NCBI RefSeq assembly: GCF_022376445.1 | Contig: NW_025954978.1 | Coordinates: 372,001 to 436,000 of the forward strand | Direction of reading: 5' to 3' | Length of the DNA: 64,000 bases | Source of the DNA: Fomitopsis serialis | Lineage: Eukaryota; Basidiomycota; Agaricomycetes; Polyporales; Fomitopsidaceae | In this document: positions 1 through 11,847 of the stretch, in pieces | Layout of the letters: each line of letters begins with the position of its first letter | How positions within the stretch are numbered: position 1 is the stretch's first letter | Program-made: the position numbers and the translations under genes | Notes under the pieces: generated by a model | Database searches by the model: none | What the model was told of the DNA's origin: nothing | Seen by the model: the letters and a program-made list of their open reading frames with translations, nothing else

Positions 1-999
1 TGTTCGGAGCGAAATTACAGTACGAACTGAAAGTATGTGTCACAACTCCCCTTCCGTCTGTTTACAATGCTGGCAGATGTGAGGAATTTGCGTCTCAAGG
101 CTGCAAAGTCTATGCCACTGCTCGGAGGGTCGAAGCTGTGGGCGGCTTCAACGACCCGAACGTTTCCACTTTGAAGCTGGATGTCACTTCGGACGCAGAT
201 GTAGCGGACATGGTCAAGACAGTGTTGGATCGTGAAGACAGCATCGACATCATGGTCAACAACGCAGGGCGCCCCCACTCAGGTAGAACACAAGCTACCG
301 ATTTACCTCGCCATTTAGCTGATTAGCACCAGGCCCTCTAGCAGAGGTAGAGCTGCACGAAGTTCAGGAAACCTTCGACACCAACGTATTGGGACCTTTG
401 CGTCTGTCACAAGCCGTCTTCCCACACATGGCTGCGAAGAAGAGCGGGACCATCGTTAACATAGGCTCCATTATGGGCGATACGTCAGTACGCTATTGCC
501 TCCCTCGTCTACATCTAACGCGAAACGCATGCGCAGGCCAGCGCCTTGGGGTGGAGTGTACGGTGCGACAAAAGCCGCCCTTGTCCGTCTTTCTGAGGTG
601 CTCTATATGGAAGCCGCACCGTTCAATATTCACGTCGTCCATATCTCCCCCGGCGGTGTCAAGACCAACATCGCCGCCCACGCGTTCAACCAGCTCTCCC
701 TCCGTGACGACAGCTTCTACAAGCCCTGGCTCGGCTCGATGGCCAGAGCGATCGAGAAGACGGACGGCCCCTTGTCCATCACCCCAGAGCAGTTCGCGAA
801 GAAGGTCGTGAAGCAGATTTTGAAGCCGAGCCCACCGAGGTATATGACGCTAGGCGCGGGCGCGTGGCCTAGCGCGATGATACAGTGGCTACCGAGAGGT
901 TTCTTGTGCTGGTTGATGTGGACATTGGTTGCGGGGGATGGTTTATCGGTTTTATACGGAGTTCTCATGCAGCTACGTCGTCTACTTGGACTGGGTTGA
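1..999 (+). CDS. Short-chain dehydrogenase/reductase, 3' part (5' end outside or degenerate)
   Basis: C-terminal three quarters of a classical NAD(P)-dependent SDR, closest in pattern to the 1-acyl-dihydroxyacetone-phosphate reductase (AYR1-like) group. Visible motifs are NNAG in the exon ending at 282, the strand SGTIVNIGS, and the catalytic Tyr-Lys pair in YGATK near 560. A hydrophobic C-terminal segment (WLPRGFLCWLMWTLV) could anchor it to a membrane or lipid droplet. Introns fit at about 33-76, 283-326 (GT-AG, phase 1) and 484-536, with stop TGA at 997-999. The N-terminal glycine-rich cofactor loop is not in the window. The short stretch 1-32 begins with codons for Cys-Ser-Glu, as expected just before that loop, but then hits an in-frame TGA, so the first exon is either degenerate or differently spliced. 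Substrate is unknown. Confidence 0.8.
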
Positions 1000-1232
1000 G
1001 CATAGTAGCTCGCCTGGACCTCATAACGATGACAGCCAATGTTCTTCTCCCCCGTCTACTGTACCACCTGCGTGACCTCGGGTCGGTGGTTATTACAAGA
1101 CTGCATCTCCGGCGACACCATGGTCTCCTTATGACCAGGCATAGTGGCATCAAGAGACAGAAAAGATCATCGGCATTGAAGGGGTGATGTCGTGATGTCG
1201 TAAAGGTCGAAAACGTGCGGGAGCGCAGTTAC

Positions 1233-1292
1233 AAAAAGAGAAGATAAAAGAGAAGATACATAAAAGAGAATATATGAAAGAGAAGATGTAGA
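1233..1292. repeat. Purine-rich tandem repeat
   Basis: About four degenerate copies of an AAAAGAGAAGATA-like unit lie between the dehydrogenase and the zinc-finger gene. The rest of 1000-1331 holds nothing I recognise. Confidence 0.6.
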
Positions 1293-1331
1293 GGATCACA
1301 GAGTTCATCGTCATGCACTTCACGTCAAGAT

Positions 1332-1993
1332 TCACTTAACTATGCGAACACCTTGCGAACACCTGTCCTCTGTCTTGTGTCTCCTTAAGCTATCCGATCT
1401 CACGAACCAACCCTTGCAACCCTCGCATTGGACCCTCAATGCCCCCAGATGCACCGACGCAACGTGCCTCGCCAGCTGGAACATATCCTTGACGTGCTTC
1501 TGGCATATACTGGCTCCCTCCTCGGCGGTCCGGGTCCGAGTCCACTGGCAGATGAGCTTGCCAGCGTCGTCCTTCATCAGCCGATGGTGCGCTTCAAGAT
1601 GACGCTGTACTCCCGAGGTACTTAGGCGAGGCATATCTGGGGTGAGGCGGGGGCACGGCCCGCCGAAGTGGCATATGCTAGTGATTGGCGCGGGCTCTGG
1701 CGAGGCTACGTTCGCGACAATGGGCGAGAATTGGGCGCCCCGGGCGAGAGGAGTCTCGTTCCTGTTGAGAAAGGGATAGTACGGAGCTCGATGATGTGAC
1801 AGGGGGAGGAGCCGCACGGATGGGTACTCACTTCGGGGCGAACTTGAACGGAAGCTCGAACGTCAATTGCTGGTGCGTCCCCATCGCGTACGTAGGATAC
1901 ATCTGTGTTGAAGCAGGATGTACGTTCTGAGTCATTTGAGGCCTGTGTGTCGAGAGTCAATGAGCAGGATGCCAACGAGGTGACGGACTGCAT
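1332..1993 (-). CDS. Probable small C2H2-type zinc-finger protein
   Basis: The minus strand encodes a Cys/His-rich protein. Its C-terminal half has two C2H2-like units: one with C-x-W ... C-x-K-H spacing ending RHVASVH, and one reading C-x2-C ... SLRRH, followed by a short basic tail. This resembles the lineage-specific zinc-finger proteins common in agaricomycetes, which are presumed DNA-binding. An upstream exon (1993 down to 1832) ends at a perfect GTGAGT donor and an acceptor lies at 1762, but the reading phase of that intron does not lead cleanly into the zinc-finger frame. So the exon join, and possibly the start, is uncertain, or a base is missing. Specific targets cannot be inferred. 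Confidence 0.5.
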
Positions 1994-2029
1994 ACGAAGT
2001 TTGTCCTAGGGACGGGACACACAAGACGC

Positions 2030-2260
2030 ATGGGTCGATAGTCGGCGAAGGACCCGGCGGGTAAGCGCCGGCACTCGTATGCATCGTCCTGCGAAGGCTA
2101 CATGAGCGAAGCCAGCTAGTGTCAAGTTAGGTAGGCGTACAGTGTTTGTCTTTGGGGCGGGGCCCCCCAGAAGACGTCTGAGTCGATGGTCGACGAAAGA
2201 CGCGATGTGTATGCATACGCCATCCTGCGAAGACTATATGAGCGGAGCCAGCTAGTGCCA
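2030..2260. repeat. Diverged tandem duplication (period about 146 bp)
   Basis: The stretch beginning near 2030 (GGGTCGATAGTCGGCGAA ... CATCGTCCTGCGAAGGCTACATGAGCGAAGCCAGCTAG, broken here by substitutions) recurs near 2177 at roughly 80% identity by eye. No coding function is apparent. Confidence 0.65.
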
Positions 2261-2641
2261 GTCAACGAGTACTTACGCATCAGGACCTGGACCCACATTC
2301 GGGGACAAAATGTTACCACCCAAGTTAGGCATCGTCATGCAAGGACAGTGGCTAGCGATGACCGGATTGGCGATGTAGTCCTGGTACCACTCCTCGTTGT
2401 TACGATGGTACAGGCAGAACATGTCGGGATAAGTCGAAGCGGAGTCTCGTGTAGAGCAACTGGAACACAGGGACGTGAAGCGGGTATGATTATATACGTA
2501 CACAAGTGCACTCACAAAATGGACGACCAGGCCCGCTATGGGTCGAGCCATGCCGAGCCCACCCACCCCATTCGCCAGATCAGGGTGGAGGTGGTTTCTC
2601 GCAATGCGAGACTCCCACTGTAGATCCAGTGGGCGGCGTGG

Positions 2642-3045
2642 AACAACCAATCGTAGGGCCGGGCACGTCGCATCCTGCCAGTAGGTAAGCATGAGGGGCT
2701 CCAGACGGCGGATCCACATGTCACGGTAGGCGCTCCCTCCCTTCGAATTGGTCGCGTCGAAGCTTCGGTGAGCCTATGTAGGCGGTGGCATGAGGGGACA
2801 ATGACGGTCCGGGTCCAAGATAGCGTGCAACAACCAATCGTAGGGTTGGGCACTGCCATTAAGTACTGACGTGAGGGGCTCCGGATCCTAATACGCGTAG
2901 CTTCTGTGTCACGGTAGGCGCTCCCTCCCTTGGAAGATTGGTCGCGGAGGAGCCAGGTCGAAGCTGCGGTGTGGCGGTGGCATGACGGTCCGGGTCTCAG
3001 GCAGTGTGCGCCGTGCAACAACCAATCGTATGTCTGGTGAGTTAG
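2642..3045. repeat. Tandem repeat of about 186 bp, two and a part copies
   Basis: Each unit starts with ACAACCAATCGTA (near 2642, 2829 and 3018) and contains GAGGGGCTCC, CACGGTAGGCGCTCCCTCCC and GACGGTCCGGGTC in the same order. The third copy is cut short. On the minus strand one frame stays open through all copies, giving a repeated Tyr-Asp-Trp-Leu-containing peptide, but frame and spacing are not conserved well enough to call a gene. Confidence 0.7.
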
Positions 3046-3884
3046 GGCTGCGCGTCCCTCCTGGGCCTGATACGGTGCCGTACAGCTGAGCTTACGAGGC
3101 CGGGACTCGGAAGGTCGACTCACCGCATACCACGCAATCTACAACCACCGCTACCACCACTTTACATCCTTGTTGAGGTAGTCATGCGCTCCACCCCTCC
3201 AGGCTCTCATTCAATGGAGGTTTTCAGGACAGGATATATGTCGCGGTATTGTGGCACCAATTCCTCAAGGTCTTATGCCATCATGGCTGAGGGCGCTCCT
3301 CCGATCACGGATCTCATATCCCGATCCCCTGACGTCGCGCCCGATCCGTGGCTGATGAGGTGATTCCCACGCACACGCGCCACCGCGTCCGGCGTTGTGC
3401 TCGTTGTCAGCGACGATGAGCATGAATATCTCACCCTTTTCGCCATTTCATGCCGCAATATTTTGTACCACTCATTCATAGTTGTATCTAATGCATCATT
3501 CATAGTCGTCTTGTGAATACATTGCCCCGCCGTGATACTACTACACATGTCTACCCGGCATCCCTAGTAGGCGGCTATACATGTGAACGTAGTAGTTAAA
3601 AACATACCTTCGAGGCCCTGAAAGACTCTATTTGACGTATTGAATGACTCTACAGCAAATCAAATACATTCCAATCCATTGCAGTTACACAGCGCATGTA
3701 TCATCCTCACAGTATCACTGTGTTATGCGCGTCCGAGTCGTTGCAGCCGTTTGGGCCTCGCGCACACATCTTTCAAACTTGCTCCGCCGTCCCATGGCAC
3801 GCGTCGTCATCTACCATTCTGAGTTAGATTATACAATGCTGCGTTCTTCTCGAATCTCTTTCTCTGCGTAAGTATATACCTGAG
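3046..3884. other. Intergenic, nothing recognised
   Basis: No open frame with family resemblance on either strand. It probably contains the 3' flank of the methylesterase gene. Confidence 0.4.
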
Positions 3885-5795
3885 TCAACGCTCTCCGACC
3901 TTCTTGACACCTGGTATGACCCTCTCGTTGCGCCTCCAAAACTCGACCAGCACCTCCGCCAGCTTCCTCGGATCGTCCTAAGTACGGCGCACCCCGTCAG
4001 CCTCGCCTCCACCAAACCATGCAAGAAAAGAGACGCACCTCCTGGAGCATGTGCCCCACGCCCGGTACGACAGTCAGCTGGAACTTGCCCTGCATCTGGC
4101 CGATCATCAGCTCGCGGTCGAGCCGCTCCGCGCCCGCGAGCACGAGCAGGCGCGCCGTCCGCGCAGAGAGGAACAGCTTCGAGAGCGAGGTGAACCAGCC
4201 TGGATGGCCGCCGTTCGCGTCAGCGCCTGCATTCACCATGTGAGAAGGGGGTTGGGAGACACGCACTCGTCCAGTAGGGCGCCGTGCTCCGAAGGGGAGT
4301 CCGCCAGATCCAGGGAGGGGACGTGCCCTCGGGTGCGGGCTGGATGGTCGCGGGCACGGAGACGCGCGCGGAGAGTGGGTTATGGACGGCGTTGGTCTTC
4401 AGGCTGAGGTAGAGCGAGTCAGTGGGATCCCGTTATGTGGTTCGAGGGCTCTGGGAGGGACGCTTACTGCCACTCGATGGCTTCCTCCTGGCTCCCAAAC
4501 CCGGCGGGGCGTGCGTCGAGGAGGGAGTGCATCATCGGGAGCGCTTCGAGCGTAAACTCTGTTATGGTTTTGGCATCAATTGGGAACAGGGTCGACGCCG
4601 ACATGCCAGTGCAGGGGAGTTGGGGTTAGGGTTACAGCGGTGGGAGACGTTTAGATTGTTGGTGGTGAGACCGGGTGGGTGAAGTCAGCGTGTTCCTGCG
4701 ATGTGTGGGAGAAGGAGTCTCGCGCACCTTCGACGATGTCGAGAACCGCGACGCCTGTGATGCGGTACTTGAGTTCTTGGAGTAGTGGACATGCGCGTAC
4801 GATCACGGAGCCGCCGAGGGAGTGGCCGACAAGCTGTAGTGAAGGATCAATTGGGCCGTGACAACGAGGAGAGACAGAGTGGAACGGAAGGGCCAGGCGA
4901 GGATAAGCAGGGAGAGTCGCAGGCGTGATGGTAGATATGTAGGCAATGGCATGACGAGACTGAGGACGTACCAATATCGTAGGCGCCGCGCTGGGATCAG
5001 GATAGATCACCTTCAACGTATTCACAAAGTCGCTCGTTAGGGTGTCGATCGAGAAGTCCTCCTCGCCGCCCTCCAGCCCCGGCCTCGGCACCGTCGTGGC
5101 CGTCTTGCCTACACACCGCCACAGCCTCATCTCAGCACCGGATTGACAAACGCAGGACCAGAGAACGCGACGCACCATGCCCCCTGCAATCCAGCGCCAT
5201 CACGCCGCACTCCCCGCGACTCAGCTCCGTCACCTCCCCCGCCAGGAGCGCGAATGTGAGTGCGGACTGTCCCGCACCGTGGTGGCACACCATCACCGTC
5301 CCCGCGTCTCCGCCCTCGCTCACCCGCGGCGGCGTGTAGTACGCGCGGACGTCCAGCCCCGAGTCGGGCACGGCGATCTGGGTCGCTTGCGCGAAGTAGT
5401 TAGAGGCGGAGAGTGGCGTGAGCTCGAGGTTGGGAACGCGTTTGCGTTGTGCGGACGTGTGTGCGCGGGTGCCTGGCCTACCGCAGGGAACTTCAGTTCT
5501 ATGGTCGATCGCTAGAAAGAGAACGGAGTCGTGTGCCGGGTCATGAAGAGTCCATGGATAGGTCAATGACATCGGTCGTTCGACCCACCGACGTACATTC
5601 TGCCAGAGACTCTACGCGCCCTAGCACCGCGTGATATACTCACATTGTAGTGGGACCGATGCCTGATACAGGCGGAGGTAGCGATCCGAGCGAATCTGCC
5701 GCTTCCGACTCCTCGTCTTCCTCGTCGGAATCGGGAGGTAGCATGGGCAGCTTCGAGATGCGCGCTGAAAGCGCAGAGCGATACAGGTCGGACAT
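3885..5795 (-). CDS. PPE1: Protein phosphatase methylesterase 1 (PME-1)
   Basis: Alpha/beta-hydrolase that removes the methyl ester from the C-terminal leucine of the PP2A catalytic subunit, controlling PP2A holoenzyme assembly in cytosol and nucleus. Eight exons splice without error: 5795-5644, 5477-5176, 5108-4972, 4833-4728, 4558-4468, 4403-4267, 4226-4039 and 3977-3885, giving 401 residues, the usual family length. The start at 5795 gives the family-typical N-terminus MSDLYRSALSARI followed by an acidic stretch. Diagnostic features are CHHGAG (oxyanion region), the nucleophile Ser in LVGHSLGGSV, the VLDIVEG strand, and the catalytic His in GVGHMLQ near the C-terminus. Introns are 40-169 nt, all GT-AG. 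The complete conservation of frame makes this one of the best-supported genes in the window. Confidence 0.95.
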
Positions 5796-6667
5796 GGGTC
5801 TGCCAAATATGCAGTTGTATGCAACAGGCGGTGTAGAGCAAGATCTTGGTCGGCGACCGTATGGGCCAGCTAGATGTGGTCGTGTGGCGAGCGGCGTCAC
5901 AGAGCAGTGCGAAGCTGCTAGATGTTTGGTGCAGATGCGATGAATTTCTATCTATAAGTTGCGAAGAAAAACAATCAGTGGTGCGCATTAGAACGCGGCG
6001 TTCAGAGATAAAACCTGCAGGCTGTGTTCATTGACAAGTATTGTTCAGACTGTGGCCTTAGGTAAGTAGTTGCAGTAGGAGTTCTTCCGAAGTTACTTAC
6101 CATTTAGAGTCACGGTAAATTACCCGACGTCGGTGGCGCGGACCCTCGGAGAAGGCCGAGAAGCAGCCACCCTGACCTGAAGTTGAGAGAGGGGTCTTGC
6201 ACCCGCTCGTCCTCCTCCTACTGAGCTGAGTTATTCCTCCTCCCTCTGTGCCTCACGAGTTAGACGAGCTCCGGCACCAAAGCCTGCCTGGACGGACGAT
6301 GATTCCGGTGTCATAGCCTGTGCACGGGCGCAGCGCACAGAACTCGCCTTCTCGCTGCCGCTCCGCGGGACGTCCTCCACACACTCTCGCACAATAGTCT
6401 CTGTTGTCGCACAGCGACCGCCGTGAACAGATATAGTGGCTTCTTGTTCTTCATCGCTAATGCCACTTTATCTCACGCACGCGATTTTCTGCACGCATTC
6501 TACGACACCAACGAGCCTTCCCGACTTCTGCATCGCTGCGAACAGCTTGCGCTCAGCCGCACTCGCACGCCGCATGCGAACGACCGCAAACGCAGCGATC
6601 TGTCTGCGCTTGGTCCGCAACTCTGCGCAGAGGCACTTGTTGCTCTAATTTTTGGGAATCAGGGCCT
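5796..6667. other. Upstream region of PPE1, nothing else recognised
   Basis: Probably contains the PPE1 promoter. A short open frame on the plus strand around 6423-6761 has no family resemblance and runs into the inverted-repeat element, so it is not called. Confidence 0.35.
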
Positions 6668-7130
6668 TGCTGCCCGAGCAAGGGGCACGTTGGCGCGGGG
6701 TACGCACCCTCGTGGGAATTTAAATACCGCCTCGGGGACGAACCGGGCGACTGGGGATTAGACGCTGCGCTGCAGACAGTCAAATATCACGTTGAATGGA
6801 CATCGCACAGTGCACGCCAGACGGAAACTATTTGTCCTTGCCAAAGAACGAGTGACTATGCGCCCTGTATTAGCTCCTAAAATGTGTTTAAGATGTATAG
6901 ATCAATCTAGCACTGAAATTCAAAGGTTACTAACAGTGATCACCGCAGTATTTCAGTATGTTCAAATGTTGGGTCTTGGAACATACAGATTCGGAGACAG
7001 TCAAGCTAAGATACAATTACTCTGCTGCATGTACCACGCTGAGACCTCTTTGATACGACTGCGATCATTTACGACGCGACCCACCACGCGCGACGGTGCA
7101 CGACCGACTACAAGATGGTGCCGGGGACAC

Positions 7131-7183
7131 TAGGTTCGACACAACCCCCTCACGTGCGCCGTGTGGAGGGTCTTGGTATGAGA
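7131..7183 (+). repeat. Dispersed repeat, copy 1
   Basis: The segment beginning GGTTCGACACAACC and running through GGAGGGTCTTGG...GAGACTA matches 15832-15890 (GGCTCGACACAAACCCC ... GAAGGGTCTTGAGCGAGACTA) in the same orientation. It lies inside the inverted-repeat element at 6668-7350. Confidence 0.6.
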
Positions 7184-7287
7184 CTACCGGGGACACTAAG
7201 TAACTTATCTACGTCCATCCTCGATCACCTGTTATGGATCGCCGGTTCGTCCCCGAGGCGGTATTCCCACGAGGGGGTGCGTACCAC

Positions 7288-7330
7288 CGGGCACGCGGGC
7301 GCGCGGGCACGCGGGCGCGCGGGCGCGCGT
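7288..7330 (+). repeat. GC-rich octamer array
   Basis: About five tandem copies of GCGGGCRC in the right arm of the inverted-repeat element, absent from the left arm. Confidence 0.75.
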
Positions 7331-8269
7331 GCTCCTTGTGCCCGAGCACATTAATTCAATTTCGACCGTCTCTGCAGCCTGCACAGCATCCTACTGCGTG
7401 CTGATACCTGTCGCACAGCTGCGCTCGAAATGCGCCGGTACTACATGCGCCACAGGGGTAAGTTAGTTCAATCCCAACATTGATCGCATCAGCAAATTGG
7501 GCAATTGCTGAGCATCTGATCAGCTGACAGCCACCTCTCAGAAGCTCAGTTCGCTCAGACTTACCAGTCGCCTTCAGAGACAAACAGTTGTCAGAGAGTA
7601 TCTCTGTACTCTTAGACTCATAACAACTGTATATTTTTGCTTGTACAGTACTCAAACAGTCACACCTATGCTTATTGTCGACATACATCGCTCACATTCT
7701 CGACGGTAGCACCGAGGCTACCTTGCGCTACGTCGGCCATCCGATTCCAAACAATTGCATCATTAGCATCATTAGCTATGTAGGTAAATACAGATATAAA
7801 ACTCCCGCCGTCCGTTCATTGGACGTGCTTGCACACAGGGCGTTAGCCCTGCATGCTCACAGTCGCCGCACGCATCGTACTGCACATCGTAACTGCCATG
7901 CGCGCTCGCGGTCGGTGTACACACTGTGCTTCACGACGCTGGCCCCTGTTCCTGCAGTCAGCGTGTCCGCCCTCGTGTATCTGCACTCACCCGTCTGCAT
8001 TCGCCCTCGCCCGTCCCCGCCATATGCTCGCCCATTTCTGCCGCATGTTCGCCGTCCACTCACCTCCCGCCCGCGCCCGCGCCCCGCTCGTCGCGGTGGC
8101 TGTGCCCACGGTGTGTTTGTTGGCAGCACCTTCGCCGTGTATGCAGGTAGAGGGCGTGACGCACTGCCCGCTTGAGCAAGCGTACCGAATCCGAGCGGGC
8201 GGGAATCCGAGCGGCCGGCCGGCGAATAGGGGAGCGAGGCAGATGGGTACTCGAGCCAGGCGCATGTGT

Positions 8270-8560
8270 GAGAGAGGCGGACGAGCAGGTGGGTGAGTGA
8301 AGGAGCGAGGTGGATATATAGACGAGGGCAAGCCAGGCAGGTCGGCAGCAAGGCCAGCGAGAGCGGGCAACGAACGGGTGGGCGAGAAAGCGAGCGGGCG
8401 AGAAGACGAGCTAGCGAAAAGACGGGCTAGCGAAAAGACGGGTGGGCGAGAAGACGGGCTGGCGGGAAGACGGGCTGGCTGGCGGGCGGGCGAGACGGGC
8501 TGGCGGGCGGGCGAGATGGGCTGGCGAGCGTATGCACGCGTGCACAAGTGGGCGAGCGTC
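8270..8560 (+). repeat. Purine-rich GGCGAGCGG/GAAGACGGGCTGGCG minisatellite
   Basis: Strongly strand-skewed, degenerate tandem array with G and A on the plus strand. Its inverted counterpart is the pyrimidine-rich array at 13165-13660, in the other arm of the palindrome. Open frames through it are low-complexity artefacts. Confidence 0.75.
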
Positions 8561-9621
8561 GCACTCACCTGTAAGTTGTCCGTGTTCATCGCGAAGCACC
8601 CGTTCACGGACCTCAGGCTACTGGGAGCGGATCGGCGGGCCCCGTAATCTCGCTCATTCGAGAGCGAGTTCGTACACTATGTATGTGGGCATCGCGACGA
8701 GCGTGGTGTGCCTGGCGACTGGGGCACCTTGAACGCACTGCCATGCGCGAGGACGAGAACGTGCGCGTGGCCTTACTCGAGCGTCAGGTCGGAGGTCGAG
8801 CTGGAGATGCCGCTGGGGGGTATGACGGAACCATTCCCGCCGAGGTCCAAGAAGGTCGGGGTAGTCGGCGCGGGGACGAGCACGTCTTAAACGATGGGGA
8901 TGGGACTTGGATCTTGAAGCTTGGGCATGCGCGGACTCGGATGGAGGAGAATACTCACCGTCACTGTCAGTGTCACCAATAAGAAGGACCTATACTTACT
9001 TTTGTGGCCCACCTCCCCCAGCTCCGTGCTCCCCTCACTTTTCCGTCGCTTTTTGCGTGAGCTTTGACGCTACCGCGCAGTGTTGACGCTGAGCGCTGAA
9101 CGTTGAAGTGGAGGAGGCGTCGAGGTGGGGCTGCGACTCGAGAGAGAAGTGCTAAGCGCCTCAGCCACGACACGTCACGCGCGCTCGCCGGACTTCCTCG
9201 AGTTCGCCTTGCGACTCACTGTCCGTCCTCCCTGCTGATTCACCATCGCTTGTCCACCGCCGACCTCCAGTACACACAGGCGAGCTCGTCTGCAAGAGAC
9301 AGCACGTGTCAGTCGGACCACTGCGCGGCCGGAGATCGCGCTGTACGCGACCGCAACGAGCCCCAGCGACGCGCCAAGAGCATCGCTGGGAGGCTTGAGC
9401 CTTCCGAAGGATTTGCATGCAGGGAGGACAGGGGGTTGTGGCCAGCAGGGTGCGACATTCAGGTGAGTGCACCGCGTTTCACCTCGACCCTGTAGCCAAC
9501 CGCGGCAAGCAAATGCTCAGCAAGGACGACCGAAGACGAACACGACGGAGACGAACACGACGGAGACGGCCCCAGTACGTGCGTCTTACAACGTTACTAT
9601 CATCATTCTCATTGACACTTC

Positions 9622-10359
9622 TTGTTTGCCTCGAAAAATCCTACTTCCTGCGATGCCTACTCTCGAATGGCTTGCCGCACCATTGCCCAGACCGGTTCGC
9701 TCGGTTCCAGCGCCACGCGTGGCGTGTCCTCTTCTACCAGCGAGCTCAACCACTCGCCCGTCGACATTCTCGTCTGGCGCGCGCTCTCTGTGGCGAACGG
9801 GGGGAAGCCGCTCCTCCCTCGCCTGCGCCGCACGGTCTAGTACGTCAACTCGGTGTTCGATATCGACCTGCTGCTCCTCATCCCGCGGGCGCTGCGCCAC
9901 CTCGACATGCAGCACTAGGACGAGGTGTACGGCCCGAAGTACGAGATGGCGACGAAGACAAGGTGTGAGCACTACATGCTCGGACGGATCCAGGAGGCCG
10001 CACCGGACCTGGCCAGGATCTACATATGCATGCCGAGGTTCGAGTCGCTGGTCGTCCTCTCGTGGTGCCGCAGCCTCGCCCATTTGACGCTCAAGACTCG
10101 CCGTGAGTTTGTTCTTCCAGGTGGTGACTACAAGGCCCTGTTCCTCGCCCTGCAGTCCATCGACGTCTGTGCGCCTATCGACTCCGTCAAGGCTCTGCTG
10201 ACCTCTGCGCTGTCCCAAACCCCGGCACGTCTCTCAGGCCACACAACTCATGCACCTTGGATGGACGACCTCAAAGAGTGTCTCATGACCTTCGTCAACA
10301 CCTTCGGAGATATACTCGGAGGGCGTGGAATTGACGATATGTCCGCAGACCTCCCGTGA
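9622..10359 (+). pseudogene. Degenerate F-box/LRR-like protein gene inside the palindrome
   Basis: The frame starting near 9622 reads into a conserved-looking peptide (DIDLLLLIPRALRHLD, then DEVYGPKYEMATK, then FVLPGGDYKALFLALQS), ending at 10359. Two in-frame stops interrupt it, at about 9837 and 9916. The pattern of hydrophobic strands and phrases about ranked positions resembles the large F-box/leucine-rich families of polypores, but I see no F-box motif itself, so the family call is tentative. A partial second copy lies in the other arm, at 11848-11955. Confidence 0.45.
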
Positions 10360-10564
10360 ACAGTGCTTCAAGGTCGCCCTGTCCTTCGCTGCTGCTGTAC
10401 TGTCTGTGCCGAACGAGCACGAGCGCGGCGAGAACGATCCCGGTGCGCGCGTGCGCCAGCGACAGAAAGCCGTTAACATATTGAACCCAACAGGTATCCG
10501 CCTGGCGAGCCTCAACGTACCGCGCGGCGCGCACGGACCCGTCAGCATCGAAGAGCCGGCCGTG

Positions 10565-11735
10565 TATGGGTACATATCACGAACTGATGCACACTAATAC
10601 GACGAGGGTCAGTTCACTGCACACGACGTACCCAAGCCCGGTGCGACCCAGCTCAATGAGCAGACCAGCGGGAAGCAACAGCCTGGGCCCACCGGCTCGA
10701 GCAACAGCCTGGCATGCCCTCAGCGGGCCGACGTGCATAGACCTGTAAAGGACGAGCGTCCCGCACCCCAGCTCGAGAAGAAGCCAGGCCGCCGAGTACG
10801 AACACTATGAGTGGGAGTGAGTCCGCCATGCACACTCAATGGGCAGATGGTAGCTCGCACAAGCGTACGATACATATGGATCAGCAAGCACTATTTTGTA
10901 CAGTAGTAGCACTCAATAGAATCCGATTGAATTGATTTGTATGTCCTGGCTGAAATGGCTGACGAGCTGGGTTGTCTGACATGCTGTCTGAGCGGTCTGA
11001 GAATTCTGTCTGACGAGGTAGCATCAAAAGAAATCGAGGTCTTGAGGACTGACTGTCTGAGACAATCTGAAGCTGTCTGAAGCCTTCTGAAGCCTTCTGA
11101 AGTCCCTGAGACTGCCGTCAGACAGATTGCGCAAGTTCCTGATGAAGAGAAGTTGGCCGCCTACGGATACGGATCACGAACCGACGCGCACCGGTACGAC
11201 GCGCACCGGTACGACGCGGGCCCGGTACGACGCGGTCCCGGTACGACACAGCTCAACGAGCAACACTGTGACAAACAACAGTCCACCAGGCATCCGGCGC
11301 AGCCTGGCATGCCCCAGCTCCATGCGCATAGGCCCGTGAAGGATGAGCGTGCCGCACCGCACCGCAGCCCGAGAAGCAGCTTGGCCAACGAGTACGAACA
11401 CAACGAGCGGGAGCGATTCCAGGTACATTCACCAGGCAGATGGTAGCCCGTACAAGCGTACGATACATCATAATTAGCAAGCACTATTTTGTACAGTAGT
11501 AGCAATCAATAGAATATGATTGACTCAATTTCTATGTTTTGGCTGATCTGCCTGACGAGCTGGGTAGTCTGACAAGCTGTCTGAACACTCTGAAAATCCT
11601 GTCTGACGAGTCAGCATCGAAAAAAATTGAGGTCATGAGGGCTGAAAATCTGAAGCAATCTGGGGCAATCTGAAGGCTTCTGAAGGCTTCTGAACCCCCT
11701 GACAGGGCCGTCAGACAGATTGCATGTTTTCCTGA
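10565..11735 (+). repeat. Two direct repeats of about 560 bp at the palindrome centre
   Basis: 10565-11130 and 11160-11735 match in the same orientation. Shared landmarks are CAGCCTGGCATGCCC, the GAGTACGAACAC motif, GCACTATTTTGTACAGTAGTAG, and a run of CTGTCTGA-type words ending in CCGTCAGACAGATTGC. They separate the inverted arms. They could be old long terminal repeats or a simple duplication; no primer-binding site or polypurine tract was identified. Confidence 0.75.
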
Positions 11736-11847
11736 TGTTCGATGCTGGTGGGTCCGTGCGCGGTATGTTGAGGCTCGTCAGGTGTATATCTGTTGGGTTT
11801 GTGCCAGCGGGCTTGTGTCGTCAGCTGGTCGCGCACCGTCAGGATTC

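Larger units (their letters stand above)
6668..7350. mobile_element. Inverted-repeat element, about 0.7 kb, non-coding
   Basis: The sequence at about 6668-6749 (CCCGAGCAAGGGGCACG, GGTACGCACCCTCGTGGGAA, TACCGCCTCGGGGACGAACC) is found in reverse complement at about 7232-7350. The core match is near-perfect over roughly 45 bp. The interior is AT-richer and non-coding. The right arm is enlarged by a GC-rich octamer array. This looks like a MITE or a foldback relic; no clear target duplication could be fixed. A piece of the interior (7131-7183) recurs at 15832-15890, so it belongs to a repeat family. Confidence 0.65.

Noticed and set aside
2642..3045. CRISPR-like repeats
   Set aside because: Units are about 186 bp, diverged, not spaced by unique short spacers, and the host is a eukaryote.
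4019..5634. Plus-strand frames across 4.0-5.6 kb
   Set aside because: Antisense to the fully spliced PPE1 exons.
8297..8732. Long Arg/Gly-rich open frames in the minisatellite
   Set aside because: Several frames on both strands are open only because the purine-rich repeat lacks stops; no splice sites or family motifs.
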